NCBI GenBank assembly: GCA_026391235.1 | Contig: JAPLDV010000501.1 | Coordinates: 1 to 7,381 of the forward strand | Reading direction: 5' to 3' | DNA from: Bacteroidia bacterium | Lineage (GTDB): Bacteria > Bacteroidota > Bacteroidia > Bacteroidales > UBA12481 | DNA length: 7,381 nt | Shown here: piece by piece, positions 6,643 to 7,381 of the stretch | Numbering within the stretch: the first letter of the stretch is position 1 | Layout: each line of letters opens with the position of its first letter | Notes under the pieces: generated by a model | The model's database searches: none | The model's input: the letters and a program-made list of their open reading frames with translations, nothing else | Told to the model about the DNA's origin: nothing | Position numbers and translations under genes: made by a program

Positions 6643-7381
6643 ATGGATTTAAAAACAGATAAAGTGACTTTCCTGGAAAAGTCAGCATATGGTATGGGCG
6701 ATTTGGCTTCAAATCTCTTTTACCAAACCTTTACAATGTTTTTGTTGTATTACTACACCGATGTATTTGGGATTTCGGCCGCCGCCGCGGGAACTTTGTT
6801 TTTGGTTGTTCGTTTGGTAGATACTTTCTATGATCCGATTGTAGGTATACTGACCGACCGGACAAATTCCAAATATGGCAAATTCCGTCCATGGATACTC
6901 TACACGGTCATACCGTTTGGAGTGTTGGGCATTCTAACCTTTATCACTCCTGACCTGGTAACAAGCAGTAAATTGGTTTATGCCTATGTTACGTATACTG
7001 CAATGATGTTTGTTTATTCAACGATCAATGTTCCTTATGGAGCTTTGATGGCTGTTATGACATCTAATTCATTGGAAAGAACCAGTTTGTCGGCTTTTCG
7101 TTCAATTTCCGCCTTTCTGGGGGGGATTATTGTACAGGCTTTCACGCTTAAGCTGGTCCATTATTTCGGCCTTATCAAAGCCAATGGAGATGGTTCTGCC
7201 AACGAACAGTTTGGTTTTTCGGCTGCAATGGGTATTTATTCGGTATTAGCCGTTATCCTGTTTCTCACTACATTTTTGATGTGCAAAGAACGGGTTAAGC
7301 CCATATCGGATAAAAAAAGTTCTCTGAAAAAAGATTTGAAAGACCTGTTTACCAATGTGCCCTGGCTGATTCTGACCCTGG
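6643..7381 (+). CDS. GPH-family sugar:cation symporter (MelB/XynP-like MFS transporter), 3' partial
   Basis: The ATG at 6643 opens a frame that runs off the right edge with no stop, giving 246 residues of an expected roughly 450-500. Inner-membrane glycoside-pentoside-hexuronide:cation symporter. Visible helices lie at about 12-37, 42-70, 84-102, 110-135, 152-172 and 191-213, followed by a charged central loop (KERVKP...KKSSLKKD) and the start of helix 7. Family signatures are YGMGDLASN, VDTFYDPIVGILTDRT, YGKFRPW (78-84), NVPYGAL and ERTSLSAFR. By eye against MelB, Asp60 and Asp64 match the cation-site Asp55/Asp59, Asp20 matches Asp19 and Arg153 matches Arg149. Asn129 sits where MelB has Asp124, as in many xyloside/glucuronide-type members. 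It starts 16 bases after the GH30 stop, so it is probably in the same operon and imports the sugars released. The exact substrate is unknown. Confidence 0.9.
   Translation, partial: MDLKTDKVTFLEKSAYGMGDLASNLFYQTFTMFLLYYYTDVFGISAAAAGTLFLVVRLVDTFYDPIVGILTDRTNSKYGKFRPWILYTVIPFGVLGILTFITPDLVTSSKLVYAYVTYTAMMFVYSTINVPYGALMAVMTSNSLERTSLSAFRSISAFLGGIIVQAFTLKLVHYFGLIKANGDGSANEQFGFSAAMGIYSVLAVILFLTTFLMCKERVKPISDKKSSLKKDLKDLFTNVPWLILTL

Overview
The window is a stretch of a Bacteroidota chromosome, probably a T9SS-bearing environmental or anaerobic member of the Bacteroidales/Marinilabiliales/Cytophagia type. Three points support this. Two proteins end in clear type IX secretion (T9SS) type A sorting domains, with YPNP motifs and a Lys/Glu-rich end, and a third ends in a related one. 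There is a two-component-regulator-type beta-propeller and a multi-modular glycoside hydrolase. The start codons lack Shine-Dalgarno sequences and have A/T-rich leaders. I cannot name a genus.

Layout: four genes, all on the + strand, separated by only 9, 33 and 16 bases, so they probably form one operon. (1) 1-1214 is the 3' part of a surface protein: the tail of a DUF362-like region, a family 9-like carbohydrate-binding module (CBM9) and a T9SS sorting domain. Its frame is open to the left edge, so its true start lies outside the window. (2) 1224-2516 is a secreted protein that is almost entirely one seven-repeat Reg_prop beta-propeller, with a FlgD/T9SS-like C-terminal domain and no kinase. 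(3) 2550-6626 is a 1358-residue secreted enzyme: two jelly-roll (CBM-like) modules, Ig/cadherin-like repeats, a GH30 catalytic module with recognisable acid/base and nucleophile glutamates, and a T9SS sorting domain. (4) 6643 to the right edge is the first half of a sugar:cation symporter of the GPH (MelB/XynP-like) family.

Together the locus looks like a carbohydrate-use cluster without SusC/SusD in view. Surface or secreted proteins would bind glycan (CBM9 protein, propeller) and cut it (GH30), and an inner-membrane GPH symporter would import the small products. The substrate cannot be read from the sequence; GH30 covers beta-glucosidases, beta-1,6-glucanases, beta-xylosidases, xylanases, beta-fucosidases and beta-1,6-galactanases.

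Most worth a second look: the GH30 barrel appears to lack the segment that normally carries its first beta strands, and the Reg_prop propeller is a complete stand-alone secreted protein rather than the sensor half of a hybrid histidine kinase. No RNA genes, mobile elements, CRISPR arrays or convincing terminators were seen, and no gene-free stretch exceeds 33 bases.
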